From the NCBI RefSeq assembly GCF_030816965.1, contig NZ_JAUSYQ010000002.1, forward strand, positions 5,057,501 through 5,121,500: DNA of 64,000 bases, written 5' to 3'. The notes beneath the pieces are model-generated. The model was not told the origin of the DNA. It was given only the letters and a program-made list of their open reading frames with translations, and did not search any database. This stretch comes from Streptomyces canus. Its GTDB lineage: Bacteria > Actinomycetota > Actinomycetes > Streptomycetales > Streptomycetaceae. Positions 51,939 through 61,302 of this stretch are shown here, one piece after another. The stretch's first letter is position 1. Each line of letters opens with the position of its first letter. Made by a program: the position numbers and the translations under genes.

Positions 51939-52556
51939 TTACAGGGGACGCAGCGCTGGTTCCTTCTGTACCGCTCCCAGAAGCCGGTCCAGTGCCATCT
52001 CTACGTCTTCCTTCCACGAGAGCGTGGTGCGCAGATCCAGCCTCAGCCTCGGATAGGCGGGGTGGTGCCTGACCGTCTTGAAGCCCACGGCAAGGAGATG
52101 GTCTGCGGGAAGCAGGCAGGCGGGCTCTTTCCAGCGAGCGTCACCGAAGGCCTCGATAGCCTTGAAGCCGCGCCGCAGCAGATCCTTGGCGACCGTCTGC
52201 ACCATCACGCGGCCCAGGCCCTGTCCCTGATAGCCCGGCATGATGAACGACGTCATCAACTGGACGGCATCCGGAGAGACAGGACTCGTGGGAAACGCCG
52301 TCGAGCGAGGAACGTACGCGGGAGGGGCGTAGAGGACGAAGCCCACCGGTACGTCGTCCACGTAGACGACTCGACCGCACGATCCCCAGTCGAGAAGGAC
52401 GGCGGAGATCCAGGCTTCCTTTTCCAGAGCAGGTGTCCCCGCTTTTATCGCGGCTTCTCCGCTGACGGGGTCCAGCTCCCAGAAGACACACGAGCGGCAA
52501 CGCCGGGGGAGGTCCGGAAGGTTGTCCAGCGTGAGCGGTACGAGCCGACGCCCCAT
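51939..52556 (-). CDS. GNAT-family acetyltransferase next to parB
   Basis: A 205-residue protein, MGRRLVPLTLDNLPDLPRRC, with a central IMPGYQGQGLGRVMVQTVAK acetyl-CoA loop and PRSTAFPTSPVSPDAVQLMT. It is conserved at this position in Streptomyces, between trxA and parB, but its substrate is unknown. ATG 52556 gives the family start; the longer frame to 52799 crosses a ribosome-site-bearing small ORF. Confidence 0.78.
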   Translation of the reverse strand: MGRRLVPLTLDNLPDLPRRCRSCVFWELDPVSGEAAIKAGTPALEKEAWISAVLLDWGSCGRVVYVDDVPVGFVLYAPPAYVPRSTAFPTSPVSPDAVQLMTSFIMPGYQGQGLGRVMVQTVAKDLLRRGFKAIEAFGDARWKEPACLLPADHLLAVGFKTVRHHPAYPRLRLDLRTTLSWKEDVEMALDRLLGAVQKEPALRPL

Positions 52557-52702
52557 GAAGGCTGATCCTCGCTTCCTTCGCCCGCCGCGTCGCGGGCGGC
52601 CGTCAAAGCGCTCCGTTCCCTGAGCAGGCTGCCGACGAATCCGCCGACCGCCCCCAGTCCCAGGCCCGCGCTCACCAGTCCGCTTCGGCTCATCGTTCGC
52701 AT
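52445..52702 (-). CDS. Possible small protein overlapping the acetyltransferase start
   Basis: An 85-codon frame, MRTMSRSGLVSAGLGLGAVG, with a hydrophobic N terminus like a short membrane segment. GAGGAGGGG precedes the ATG at 52702 at good spacing. The 3' third overlaps the acetyltransferase CDS in another frame, where the composition looks like a shadow. It may be genuine only up to about 52560. Confidence 0.35.
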   Translation of the reverse strand: MRTMSRSGLVSAGLGLGAVGGFVGSLLRERSALTAARDAAGEGSEDQPSWGVGSYRSRWTTFRTSPGVAARVSSGSWTPSAEKPR

Positions 52703-52804
52703 GGCCCCTGCCCCTCCTCAGAGGTACTGCCGGGTGGATGTGCCACACCCATTCGCATCGTATCCATACAGCGATTCCACCGATACCGCCTGAAAGCAAA
52801 GAAC

Positions 52805-52836
52805 GGGCCGTGTCCGGTACACACCGGACACGGCCC
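52805..52836 (-). terminator. Hairpin terminator after parB
   Basis: Perfect 14-base arms (GGGCCGTGTCCGGT and complement) with the loop ACAC, about 40 bases beyond the parB stop. Confidence 0.8.
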
Positions 52837-52876
52837 GCTCTTCATGCCTGGCCCTGGCGGTGCCGCAGAGCCGGGC

Positions 52877-53977
52877 TCAGGCTTCCGTCTCCTCGGCCCC
52901 GTCGTCCAGCAGGCTCTTCTGCAGAACCGGTCCTTCACCCGGGGCGAGGGAGCTGAGGATGCGCTCGAGGTCCTCCATCGAGGCGAACTCGACCGTGATC
53001 TTGCCCTTCTTCTGTCCCAGGTCGACCTTCACCCGTGTCTCGAAGCGGTCCGAGAGACGGGTCGCGAGTTCGGTCAGCGCCGGGGAAACCCGGGCGCCAG
53101 CACGCGGCCCCTTGGAGCGCTGAGCGGTCTGCGGCCGCGATCCCATGAGGGTCACGATCTCCTCGACGGCACGCACCGAGAGTCCCTCGGCCACGATCCG
53201 GTGGGCCAACCGGTCCTGCTCCTCCGAGTCGTCGACGGAGAGCAGCGCCCGGGCATGTCCGGCGGAGAGAACTCCGGCGGCCACCCGGCGCTGGACCGCA
53301 GGTGAGAGCTTCAGCAGACGCAGTGTGTTGGAGACCTGCGGGCGGGACCGGCCGATACGGTCCGCCAACTGGTCGTGCGTGCAGTTGAAGTCCTTCAGCA
53401 ACTGGTCGTAGGCGGCTGCCTCTTCCAGCGGATTCAGCTGAGCACGGTGAAGGTTCTCCAGGAGAGCGTCCAAGAGAAGCTTGTCGTCGTCGGTGGCCCG
53501 CACGATCGCCGGGATCGCCTCCAGGCCCGCCTCACGGCATGCCCTCCAACGCCGCTCGCCCATGATGAGCTCGTAACGAGCGGGACCCAACTGCCGCACG
53601 ACGACCGGCTGGAGGAGGCCGACCTCCTGGATGGAGGTGACCAGCTCCTGAAGGGCGTCCTCGTCGAAGACCTCACGCGGCTGGCGCGGGTTCGGCGTGA
53701 TGGAGTCGAGGGGGAGCTCCGCGAAGTGGACGCCCATGGGCGGCGCGGGCGTCTCCACGTAGCCGTTGACCGACGGCTCCTCGGTTTCATGTGAAACAGG
53801 CGGCAGCGTGGCCACCTTCGCCGCAGCCACCCCACGGTCGGTCGTCAGCACCGGGACGGCCGCCGGGGAGGCGGAACCAGCGCCTCCCATAGCCGCCGGG
53901 GTCGGCGTCTTCTCTGTCGGGGCAGCGGGGATCAATGCGCCGAGCCCACGGCCCAAACCCCTCCGTCGCTCGCTCAC
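52877..53977 (-). CDS. parB: Chromosome partitioning protein ParB
   Basis: A 366-residue CTP-dependent DNA clamp that loads at parS. The N-terminal nuclease-like domain has ELPLDSITPNPRQPREVFDE and the GERRWRACREAGLEAIPAIV box; the helix-turn-helix is in LADRIGRSRPQVSNTLRLLK, and a C-terminal dimer domain ends it. The leader (residues 1-80) is Pro/Ala-rich. It overlaps the parA stop by four bases. A one-mismatch parS (53784-53797) lies inside its own coding sequence. Confidence 0.97.
   Translation of the reverse strand: MSERRRGLGRGLGALIPAAPTEKTPTPAAMGGAGSASPAAVPVLTTDRGVAAAKVATLPPVSHETEEPSVNGYVETPAPPMGVHFAELPLDSITPNPRQPREVFDEDALQELVTSIQEVGLLQPVVVRQLGPARYELIMGERRWRACREAGLEAIPAIVRATDDDKLLLDALLENLHRAQLNPLEEAAAYDQLLKDFNCTHDQLADRIGRSRPQVSNTLRLLKLSPAVQRRVAAGVLSAGHARALLSVDDSEEQDRLAHRIVAEGLSVRAVEEIVTLMGSRPQTAQRSKGPRAGARVSPALTELATRLSDRFETRVKVDLGQKKGKITVEFASMEDLERILSSLAPGEGPVLQKSLLDDGAEETEA
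53784..53797. other. parS-like site (one mismatch) inside parB
   Basis: GTTTCATGTGAAAC. On the coding strand it reads Val-Ser-His-Glu-Thr, in the same frame as the other coding parS sites. Confidence 0.6.
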
Positions 53978-55047
53978 TGGATCCCCTCCACCATGCTCGG
54001 GTTGCTCTGTGCGCCGATGTGCGCCTGAGTCGGGTCATAGCTGACGCCGACTCCCTTCAACGCGATCTCTCGCGCCGCCTCAAGGTAGGACAGGGCGCCG
54101 CTCGATCCCGGATCATAGGTCAGCACCGTCTGGCCATAGCTCGGCGCCTCGGAGATACGGACCGAGCGAGGAATGCTCGTCCGTAGCACCTCGTCACCGA
54201 AGTGAGTACGCACCTCGTCCGCGACCTGGGACGCAAGGCGCGTCCGACCGTCGTACATGGTGAGCAGGATGGTCGATACGTGCAAGGTGGGGTTGAGGTG
54301 GCCCCGCACCAGGTCGACGTTACGCAGCAGCTGGCCCAGGCCCTCGAGTGCGTAGTACTCGCACTGGATCGGGATGAGGACCTCCGCACCAGCCACCAGC
54401 GCGTTGACCGTCAACAGGCCAAGCGAGGGCGGGCAGTCGATGAGGATGTAGTCCAGGGGCTGCTCGTACGCCTGGATCGCTCGTTGCAGTCGGCTCTCAC
54501 GTGCCACCAGGGACACCAGCTCGATCTCCGCGCCGGCGAGATCGATGGTGGCGGGGGCACAGAAGAGGCCTTCGACATCGGGGACCGGCTGGACAACCTC
54601 GGCCAGCGGCCTGCTATCGACCAGGACGTCGTAGATGGACGGCACTTCCGCGTGATGGTCTATACCCAGCGCCGTGGACGCGTTGCCCTGGGGGTCGAGG
54701 TCGACGACCAGGACACGGCCGCCGTGCAGAGCAAGCGAAGCGGCAAGATTGACGGTCGTCGTCGTCTTGCCCACTCCGCCCTTCTGGTTGGCGACGACCA
54801 TGATCCGGGTCTGCTCAGGCCGTGGCAGGCCCTCGCCGGCACGGCCCAAAGCCTCTACCGCCAATTGGGCAGCACGACCGATCGGAGTGTCGTCCATCGG
54901 GGGCGGTGTTTCACGTGAAACATCCTCCCCCATCGACTCGGTTCGGGGACCGGGGACCGGATCGGTCATCGGTCCCGCGATGTTGGCGTCGGACCGCAAG
55001 GATTCACTCTCCTCGACTTCAGGCTCGCAATGAACAGAGCCTCCCAT
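53974..55047 (-). CDS. parA: Chromosome partitioning ATPase ParA
   Basis: A 357-residue Walker-type ATPase for origin segregation. The deviant Walker A is NQKGGVGKTTTTVN, followed by LVVDLDPQGNASTALG and the DYILIDCPPSLGLLTVNALV switch. About 85 residues of disordered acidic leader precede it (MGGSVHCEPEVEESESLRSD), containing VSRET encoded by parS 54908. ATG 55047 is chosen because it gives 357 residues, the length I recall for the S. coelicolor protein; longer starts up to 55380 run into parS and non-coding sequence. Operon with parB. Confidence 0.95.
   Translation of the reverse strand: MGGSVHCEPEVEESESLRSDANIAGPMTDPVPGPRTESMGEDVSRETPPPMDDTPIGRAAQLAVEALGRAGEGLPRPEQTRIMVVANQKGGVGKTTTTVNLAASLALHGGRVLVVDLDPQGNASTALGIDHHAEVPSIYDVLVDSRPLAEVVQPVPDVEGLFCAPATIDLAGAEIELVSLVARESRLQRAIQAYEQPLDYILIDCPPSLGLLTVNALVAGAEVLIPIQCEYYALEGLGQLLRNVDLVRGHLNPTLHVSTILLTMYDGRTRLASQVADEVRTHFGDEVLRTSIPRSVRISEAPSYGQTVLTYDPGSSGALSYLEAAREIALKGVGVSYDPTQAHIGAQSNPSMVEGIQ
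54908..54921. other. parS site inside parA
   Basis: Exact GTTTCACGTGAAAC, read in frame as Val-Ser-Arg-Glu-Thr in the ParA leader. Confidence 0.9.
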
Positions 55048-55083
55048 GTCTTCGGGGTCGTGAACCAGTGAGGCCTGTTGTTC

Positions 55084-55110
55084 TGTGGAGAAATCCACCT
55101 CTGTGGACAA
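55084..55110. promoter_or_regulatory. DnaA boxes upstream of parA
   Basis: TTCTCCACA in reverse (55084-55092) and the perfect consensus TTGTCCACA in reverse (55102-55110) lie 37-63 bases upstream of the parA start codon, in a 265-base gap. Confidence 0.6.
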
Positions 55111-55205
55111 CTCCGTTACCTCTCCGAGTGACCCGAGAGGCTTTCGGTCACGGGGTTCGGCGGCGGCCCGGCCGCGGCTGATGATGCCGTGCAGCAGTGA
55201 GCGAC

Positions 55206-55219
55206 GTTTCACGTGAAAC
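55206..55219. other. parS site upstream of parA
   Basis: Exact GTTTCACGTGAAAC in the parA-rsmG gap. It is the copy closest to oriC on this side. Confidence 0.92.
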
Positions 55220-55312
55220 ACGATGCAGGGCGACCGTGCCCGTTCTGCCGCGACACTCCGGCATGCATAGGTTTGGCAGCTTGTGTGGAGTACGTCTCGT
55301 CGGCAGGACGGA

Positions 55313-56029
55313 TCAGCGACGTCGACGAATGCGGCCGGTACGGGCCGCCTTGGCGCGCTTGGCCGCAAAACGCACACCACCGGGACTCTCCCCGACCTCG
55401 ACCCTCACCACCGTGGACAGCGGGTCTACCACGCCCTCACCCACATGCAGGATGGAGGTCTCCACGGCGCCGAGCTTGCTCAGTGCCGTACCTGCCGCCT
55501 TGAGCTCCTCCTCCGCGGTATCGCCCTTGAGGGCGAGCATCTCGCCGTAGGGACGCAGCAGCGGGACGCCCCACGTCGCCAGTCGATCGAGCGGAGCCAC
55601 GGCCCGCGCTGTCACGACATGCACGGGGGTCAGCTTGCCCATGACCTCCTCGGCACGGCCACGCACGACCGTCACATGGTCCAGGCCCAGCAGCTCCACG
55701 ACCTCGGTCAGGAAGGTGGTGCGCCGCAGCAGCGGCTCCAGCAGCGTGATCTTCAGATCCTCGCGTACGAGCGCCAGGGGAATGCCGGGCAGACCGGCGC
55801 CGGAGCCGACGTCGCACACCGTCACGCCCTCGGGAACCACCTCCGAGAGCACCGCACAGTTCAGCAGATGCCGCTCCCAGAGGCGGGGCACTTCACGCGG
55901 GCCGATGAGACCGCGCTGCACCCCCGCCTCGGCGAGCAGCTCCGCGTAGCGAACCGCGTCGTCGAAGCGATCGCCGAACACCTCACGCGCCTGTTCGGGC
56001 GCAGGCGGGAGCTCCGCTGCCTCCGTCAC
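55313..56029 (-). CDS. rsmG: 16S rRNA (guanine-N7) methyltransferase RsmG (GidB)
   Basis: A 238-residue SAM-dependent methyltransferase of G527 (E. coli numbering) in 16S rRNA. The SAM site is VCDVGSGAGLPGIPLALVRE, with LEPLLRRTTFLTEV and VVRGRAEEV following; RAVAPLDRLATW is also typical. The C terminus is basic (RRRR). Loss of rsmG gives low-level streptomycin resistance in streptomycetes. A hairpin upstream (56101) separates it from jag. Confidence 0.95.
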   Translation of the reverse strand: MTEAAELPPAPEQAREVFGDRFDDAVRYAELLAEAGVQRGLIGPREVPRLWERHLLNCAVLSEVVPEGVTVCDVGSGAGLPGIPLALVREDLKITLLEPLLRRTTFLTEVVELLGLDHVTVVRGRAEEVMGKLTPVHVVTARAVAPLDRLATWGVPLLRPYGEMLALKGDTAEEELKAAGTALSKLGAVETSILHVGEGVVDPLSTVVRVEVGESPGGVRFAAKRAKAARTGRIRRRR

Positions 56030-56100
56030 GGGGAACCGTCCTTCCGTACCGCATCAGCGCACGGGCGCCGACAACCAGAACTATCAGGCTGACAAAGTTC

Positions 56101-56131
56101 GGCCCCGCCTGCTCTACAGACAGACGGGGCC
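56101..56131 (-). terminator. Hairpin terminator after jag
   Basis: GGCCCCGCCTG and CAGACGGGGCC (one mismatch) around a 9-base loop, 20 bases beyond the jag stop. Confidence 0.65.
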
Positions 56132-56150
56132 GGAGGAACGTACGGACCGA

Positions 56151-56663
56151 TCAGGCGGGAAGCACGACGACGAAGCGCTGCGGCTCCTCGCCCTCGGACT
56201 CGCTGCGCAGGCCGGCGGCCTTGATCGCGTCGTGCACGACCTTGCGCTCGAACGGCGTCATCGGATCGAGCTTCACGGACTCGCCGGAGCTCTTGACCTC
56301 GGCGGCGGCCTTGGCGCCCAGTTCGGAGAGCTCGGCGCGCTTCTTGGCCCGGTAACCGCCGATGTCCAGCATCAGCCGACTGCGGTCCCCGGTCTCCCGG
56401 TGCACGGCCAGGCGGGTGAGCTCCTGCAGGGCTTCCAGCACCTCGCCGTCCCGGCCGACCAGCTTCTGCAGGTCGCGGCCGCCGACGTCGCTGATGATCG
56501 AGACAGCGGCGCGGTCGGCCTCGACGTCCATGTCGATGTCGCCGTCGAGATCGGCGATGTCGAGCAGACCCTCGAGGTAGTCCGCCGCGATCTCACCCTC
56601 CTGCTCCAGGCGGGTCAGGGTGTCTACGCCCTCGGCAGCGGCGGAGGTGGTGCCTTCCGTCAC
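56151..56663 (-). CDS. jag: RNA-binding protein Jag / KhpB
   Basis: A 170-residue protein with a KH domain (VGRDGEVLEALQELTRLAVH) and an R3H domain (MTPFERKVVHDAIKAAGLRS). The Jag-N domain of firmicute proteins is absent, as is normal for actinobacteria. Follows yidC by 15 bases. Confidence 0.92.
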   Translation of the reverse strand: MTEGTTSAAAEGVDTLTRLEQEGEIAADYLEGLLDIADLDGDIDMDVEADRAAVSIISDVGGRDLQKLVGRDGEVLEALQELTRLAVHRETGDRSRLMLDIGGYRAKKRAELSELGAKAAAEVKSSGESVKLDPMTPFERKVVHDAIKAAGLRSESEGEEPQRFVVVLPA

Positions 56664-56678
56664 GGGATGGACTCCTTC

Positions 56679-57968
56679 TTACTTCTTGGACGGGGACTTG
56701 GGCCGCTGCGGACCCTTGCGCTGTCCGGACTGGGCCTTGCTGCGGGTACCGCCGCCGGGCTGCTTCTTGGCGGGTTCGGCGGGTTTGGCGTCCTCGGGCT
56801 CGTCGGACTTCCTCAGCGAGGTCGGCTCCGACGACGGGGCGTCACCGGCCGCCTTGCCACCCGAGGCCGCCGCACCGCCCGACTGCCGCTGGGACTTGCT
56901 CTGCCTCTTGGGCTGCTGACGCTTGGGGGTGGCCGCGCTGGTCGACGTGCCGTCCTCGGTCTGGACCGCGGCCTGGGACTCGCTCTGGACCACGGAGCCG
57001 TCGGCCTGGGCCGCCAGGCCCGCCTTGTTCAGACCGTTGATGAACTTGCGCTCGAACTCGTTGCGGTCGCGGCCCTTGGCGACGATCGCCTTGATGATGG
57101 TGCGCTCGCTGCGCTTGCGGGCCTTGCCGTGCGTCGTGACGTGCTTGGTGAGGCGCTCAAGGTAGGCCGCCTGAGCCTTGGAACCCGGCGTCGGGTTGTT
57201 GCGGATGACGTACATCTGCTGGCCCATGGTCCACACGTTGGTGGTCAGCCAGTAGACGAGGACACCGACCGGGAAGTTGATGCCGAAGACGGCGAACATG
57301 ACCGGGAAGACGTACATCAGCATCTTCTGCTGCTGCATGAACGGCGTCTTGACCGTGGTGTCGACGTTCTTCGTCATCAGCTGGCGCTGCGTGTAGAACT
57401 GCGACGCCGACATCAGGACGATCATGACCGCGGTGACGACCCGGACGTCGGTCAGCGAGGCGCCGAGCGCCTCGACCTTGCTCGAACCGTCCGTGAACTT
57501 CGCGGCCAGGGGGGCACCGACAATGTGCGCCTTACGGGCACTGGCCAGCAGCGAATCGTTGATGACGCCGATCGTCGAGCCGGTCGCGATGCCGTTGAGC
57601 ACGTGATACAGGGCGAAGAAGAACGGGGACTGCGCCAGGATGGGAAGGCACGAGGAGAGCGGGTTGGTGCCCGTCTCCTTGTACAGCTTCATCATCTCTT
57701 CGGACTGACGCTGTTTGTCGTTCTTGTAGCGCTCCTGGATCTTCTTCATCTCGGGCTGGAGCGTCTGCATGGCCCGCGTCGACTTGATCTGCTTCACGAA
57801 GAGCGGGATCAGGCAGATACGGATCAGGATCACGAGGGACACGATCGACAGGCCCCAGGCCCACCCGGTGTCAGGGCCGAAGATCTTGCCGTACACCGTG
57901 TGGAACTGGACGATGACCCAGGAGACGGGTGTCGTGATGAAGCTGAAAAGACTGGCAATCGTGTCCAC
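56679..57968 (-). CDS. yidC: Membrane protein insertase YidC
   Basis: A 429-residue insertase of the Oxa1 family. Five-helix core from [18 protein letters not shown], with the conserved Arg in the groove (RICLIP), [17 protein letters not shown] and [20 protein letters not shown]. The C-terminal tail of about 120 residues is Lys/Ser/Gln-rich and cytoplasmic. Starts at GTG 57968, three bases after yidD. Confidence 0.95.
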   Translation of the reverse strand: MDTIASLFSFITTPVSWVIVQFHTVYGKIFGPDTGWAWGLSIVSLVILIRICLIPLFVKQIKSTRAMQTLQPEMKKIQERYKNDKQRQSEEMMKLYKETGTNPLSSCLPILAQSPFFFALYHVLNGIATGSTIGVINDSLLASARKAHIVGAPLAAKFTDGSSKVEALGASLTDVRVVTAVMIVLMSASQFYTQRQLMTKNVDTTVKTPFMQQQKMLMYVFPVMFAVFGINFPVGVLVYWLTTNVWTMGQQMYVIRNNPTPGSKAQAAYLERLTKHVTTHGKARKRSERTIIKAIVAKGRDRNEFERKFINGLNKAGLAAQADGSVVQSESQAAVQTEDGTSTSAATPKRQQPKRQSKSQRQSGGAAASGGKAAGDAPSSEPTSLRKSDEPEDAKPAEPAKKQPGGGTRSKAQSGQRKGPQRPKSPSKK

Positions 57969-57971
57969 TAA

Positions 57972-58322
57972 TCATGCTCCTTGGGCATGGGACGGAGTCT
58001 CTGCGGCCGGGCTCGAAGGAGTCTGTCCCTCGGTGGCCGAGGCGGCGGAGGGCCCGCCCCTACGTGCACGCCAGGCGTTACGCAGCATTTCGTGCCACCG
58101 CGGACGCTTGCGCGGCGGGACATGGTCCACACCGCCCAGCGACCACGGATTGCACCGCAGGATGCGCCAGGCGGTGAGTGCCGTTCCCTTGATCGCACCG
58201 TGCCGGTCGATGGCCTGGTAGCCGTAGTGGGAGCACGACGGGTAGTACTTGCACACCGGCCCCAGCAGCGGACTGATGGTCCACTGATACAGCTTGATCA
58301 GCGCCAGCAGCGGGTACTTCAT
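57972..58322 (-). CDS. yidD: Membrane protein insertion factor YidD
   Basis: A 116-residue protein with the YidD signature [22 protein letters not shown]-type block, then [17 protein letters not shown]. The extra 35 residues at the C terminus are low complexity ([20 protein letters not shown]). Assists YidC. Overlaps rnpA by four bases. Confidence 0.92.
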   Translation of the reverse strand: MKYPLLALIKLYQWTISPLLGPVCKYYPSCSHYGYQAIDRHGAIKGTALTAWRILRCNPWSLGGVDHVPPRKRPRWHEMLRNAWRARRGGPSAASATEGQTPSSPAAETPSHAQGA

Positions 58323-58690
58323 CGTGCGCCCCCTCCCAGCAGCCGCTGAACGGCGGCATCCAGGTCTCGGGCCAGCTGTTCGTGATCGGCGTCGCCCGCC
58401 TCGGGCAGCGCTCGTACGACTACCAGGCTACCGGGGGGAAACAGAGCGACCCTGTCGCGCATCAGATGACGCAGTCTGCGCTTCACCTTGTTGCGCACGA
58501 CCGCGCCGCCCACGGCCTTGCTCACGACGAAACCCGCACGCGTCGGAGGAGCGCTCTCCCCAGGCGCGTGCGGGTCCGTGGCACCGCTACGAAAATGGAC
58601 AACGAGGGACGGGCGTCCGGCCCGGCGCCCTCGTCGTACTGCGGTCGCGAAGTCCTCGCGCCGCCTCAGCCGGTTCTCGGTGGGCAGCAC
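58319..58690 (-). CDS. rnpA: Ribonuclease P protein component
   Basis: A 123-residue basic protein starting [20 protein letters not shown]. The RNR motif [17 protein letters not shown] binds RNase P RNA for tRNA 5' maturation. 21 bases after rpmH. Confidence 0.96.
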   Translation of the reverse strand: MLPTENRLRRREDFATAVRRGRRAGRPSLVVHFRSGATDPHAPGESAPPTRAGFVVSKAVGGAVVRNKVKRRLRHLMRDRVALFPPGSLVVVRALPEAGDADHEQLARDLDAAVQRLLGGGAR

Positions 58691-58711
58691 GACGGCATGA
58701 CCTGACCGGGA

Positions 58712-58849
58712 TCAGGCGGACAGGCTGGCGCGACCCTTGCTGCGGCGGTTCGCCAGAATCGCGCGGCCGGCACGAGTACGCATCCGCAGGCGGAAGCCGT
58801 GGGTCTTGGCGCGACGACGGTTGTTCGGCTGGAAGGTGCGCTTGCTCAC
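58712..58849 (-). CDS. rpmH: 50S ribosomal protein L34
   Basis: 45 residues, starting [20 protein letters not shown] and ending [14 protein letters not shown] 58849 has GGAG seven bases upstream. First gene of rpmH-rnpA-yidD-yidC-jag, divergent from dnaA. The remaining 383-base gap to dnaA holds both promoters and the DnaA boxes listed next; no other gene is seen. Confidence 0.97.
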   Translation of the reverse strand: MSKRTFQPNNRRRAKTHGFRLRMRTRAGRAILANRRSKGRASLSA

Positions 58850-59067
58850 TCGGGGGCTCCAGAAATAAATCGGTGGTTGCGGGTGCCGTCCTGGCTGTCA
58901 CCGTGCGCCCACGAGTAGCTCGCAGTAACGCCCGAGTGCACCGCTTCCCGATCACCCGAGGCGATCTGTGCCCATCGGAGGCAGGCGGCAGCAGCCATCG
59001 ACAACTCGACCTGGTTACGGTACGCGCGGCTGCGCCATCCGGTCAAACCAGTGGTCACCGGGGGACA

Positions 59068-59090
59068 CTATCCACAGGCTGGGGACAACA
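59068..59090. promoter_or_regulatory. DnaA boxes in the dnaA leader
   Basis: CTATCCACA (59068-59076) and a weaker TTGTCCCCA in reverse (about 59081-59089), some 150 bases upstream of the dnaA start, suitable for autoregulation. Confidence 0.6.
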
Positions 59091-59232
59091 ACTTGAACCG
59101 CACCCGTCGCCCTGACTACCGTGGCTGAACTCCGATTCGTTCCCTTGACCCCTCTGTTTCGGCTCCACCCCATTTGAATCCCGACTCGTCCCACAACCAC
59201 ACGTTCGTGGGACCCGTGAGAGAGCGTGCCCT

Positions 59233-61185
59233 GTGGCTGACGTACCTGCCGATCTTGCCGCAGTGTGGCCACGCGTACTCGAGCAACTTCTCGGCGAGGG
59301 CCGCGTCCAGGGCGTGGAGGCGAAGGACGAGCACTGGATCCGGCGCTGCCAGCCGCTCGCGCTGGTCGCCGACACCGCCCTGCTCGCAGTACCGAACGAA
59401 TTTGCGAAAGGCGTACTGGAGGGCAGGCTGGCCCCTGCCGTCAGCGAGACGCTGAGCCGTGAGTGCGGTCGCCCGATCCGTATCGCGATCACGGTCGACG
59501 ACTCCGCGGGCGAGCCCCCGGCACCGCCCGCGCCTCCGGCCCCCCGCCCCCAGTCGCGCTATGAGGAGCCGGAACTCCCCTCCGGCCAGTACGACAACCA
59601 GTACGAGGGTTACGGCCGTCACCGCGCCGACGACTCCCGTCCGAACCGCGGCGAGCAGCGCCCCGGGCACCAGGGCGACCACGCCCCCCGCCCGGACCAG
59701 CTCCCGACCGCCCGCCCGGCCTACCCCTCGGAGTACCAGCGCCCCGAGCCCGGCGCCTGGCCGCGACCGGCGCAGGACGAGTACAGCTGGCAGCAGCAGC
59801 GACTCGGCTTCCCGGAGCGCGACCCGTACGCGTCGCCGTCGCAGGAGCCGTATCCGCAGGAGTCGTACGGCCCCCCGTCGCAGGACTACCGCCCGCAGCC
59901 GATGGACCGCCCGTCCTACGACAGTCCGCGCCGCGACTACGACGAGCGCCCGGACTACGACAAGCCGCGTCCCGACTACGACCAGCCCCGGTCCGACTAC
60001 GACCAGCGCGACGCCCGCCGGGACCTGCCAAACCCCCCGCCCGGCTCCGGACATGTGCATCGCGGCGGCCCGGTCGGCTCCAGCCTGCCCACCACCGGCG
60101 CTCCCGGTCCGCTCGCCGCTCAGCCCGCGCCGGCGACCGGCCCCGGTGAGCCCACCGCGCGGCTGAACCCGAAGTACCTCTTCGACACGTTCGTCATCGG
60201 CGCCTCCAACCGCTTCGCCCACGCGGCCGCAGTGGCGGTCGCCGAGGCGCCGGCCAAGGCCTACAACCCCCTCTTCATCTACGGGGAGTCGGGACTCGGC
60301 AAGACCCACCTGCTGCACGCGATCGGGCACTACGCGCGCAGCCTGTACCCCGGCACGCGCGTGCGGTACGTGAGCTCGGAGGAGTTCACCAACGAGTTCA
60401 TCAACTCCATCCGCGACGGCAAGGGCGACAGCTTCCGCAAGCGCTACCGCGAGATGGACATCCTGCTCGTCGACGACATCCAGTTCCTCGCGGACAAGGA
60501 GTCGACGCAGGAGGAGTTCTTCCACACCTTCAACACGCTCCACAACGCGAACAAGCAGATCGTCCTGTCCAGCGACCGGCCTCCCAAACAGCTGGTGACG
60601 CTGGAGGACCGGCTGCGGAACCGTTTCGAGTGGGGTCTGATCACCGACGTCCAGCCGCCCGAGCTGGAGACACGGATCGCGATCCTGCGCAAGAAGGCGG
60701 TGCAGGAGCAGCTCAACGCGCCGCCGGAGGTCCTGGAGTTCATCGCCTCCCGGATCTCGCGCAACATCCGCGAGCTGGAGGGCGCGCTGATCCGGGTGAC
60801 GGCGTTCGCGTCGCTCAACCGGCAGCCGGTCGACCTGGGCCTGACCGAGATCGTCCTCAAGGACCTGATCCCCGGCGGCGAGGACTCGGCCCCGGAGATC
60901 ACCTCCACGGCCATCATGAGCGCCACGGCGGACTACTTCGGCCTGACCGTCGAGGACCTGTGCGGCACCTCGCGCGGGCGGGCGCTCGTCACGGCCCGCC
61001 AGATCGCCATGTACCTGTGCCGCGAGCTGACGGATCTGTCGCTGCCGAAGATCGGCGCACTGTTCGGCGGCCGCGACCACACCACGGTCATGCACGCCGA
61101 CCGCAAGATCCGCAATCTGATGGCCGAGCGGCGCTCCATCTACAACCAGGTCACCGAGCTGACGAACCGCATCAAGAACGGCTGA
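59233..61185 (+). CDS. dnaA: Replication initiator DnaA
   Basis: A 650-residue AAA+ initiator. Domain I is at residues 1-92, then an unusually long domain II (about 93-305) rich in Pro, Asp, Tyr, Gln and Arg ([20 protein letters not shown]), typical of Streptomyces. Domain III begins [20 protein letters not shown] near 309 with Walker [10 protein letters not shown] near 351 and Walker [11 protein letters not shown] near 410. Domain IV has the signature [14 protein letters not shown] near 612. GTG 59233. Confidence 0.98.
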   Translation: MADVPADLAAVWPRVLEQLLGEGRVQGVEAKDEHWIRRCQPLALVADTALLAVPNEFAKGVLEGRLAPAVSETLSRECGRPIRIAITVDDSAGEPPAPPAPPAPRPQSRYEEPELPSGQYDNQYEGYGRHRADDSRPNRGEQRPGHQGDHAPRPDQLPTARPAYPSEYQRPEPGAWPRPAQDEYSWQQQRLGFPERDPYASPSQEPYPQESYGPPSQDYRPQPMDRPSYDSPRRDYDERPDYDKPRPDYDQPRSDYDQRDARRDLPNPPPGSGHVHRGGPVGSSLPTTGAPGPLAAQPAPATGPGEPTARLNPKYLFDTFVIGASNRFAHAAAVAVAEAPAKAYNPLFIYGESGLGKTHLLHAIGHYARSLYPGTRVRYVSSEEFTNEFINSIRDGKGDSFRKRYREMDILLVDDIQFLADKESTQEEFFHTFNTLHNANKQIVLSSDRPPKQLVTLEDRLRNRFEWGLITDVQPPELETRIAILRKKAVQEQLNAPPEVLEFIASRISRNIRELEGALIRVTAFASLNRQPVDLGLTEIVLKDLIPGGEDSAPEITSTAIMSATADYFGLTVEDLCGTSRGRALVTARQIAMYLCRELTDLSLPKIGALFGGRDHTTVMHADRKIRNLMAERRSIYNQVTELTNRIKNG

Positions 61186-61215
61186 CAGAAGCAGAGTTAC
61201 GTCGGTTTCGACGCT

Positions 61216-61254
61216 GAAGGGCGCCCTGGGGACGAGATCCCGGAGGCGCCCTTC
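61216..61254 (+). terminator. Hairpin terminator after dnaA
   Basis: GAAGGGCGCC and GGCGCCCTTC, perfect 10-base arms around a 19-base loop that itself pairs GGG/CCC, 30 bases past the dnaA stop. Confidence 0.75.
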
Positions 61255-61302
61255 TTGATGCCGCCGTAGCCGGCTGTTCGATTCCCCGCCGGGTTACGGC
61301 CT

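Noticed and set aside
55048..55380. N-terminal extension of parA to ATG 55380
   Set aside because: The extension passes through a parS site and DnaA boxes and has no resemblance to ParA; 55047 gives the expected 357 residues.
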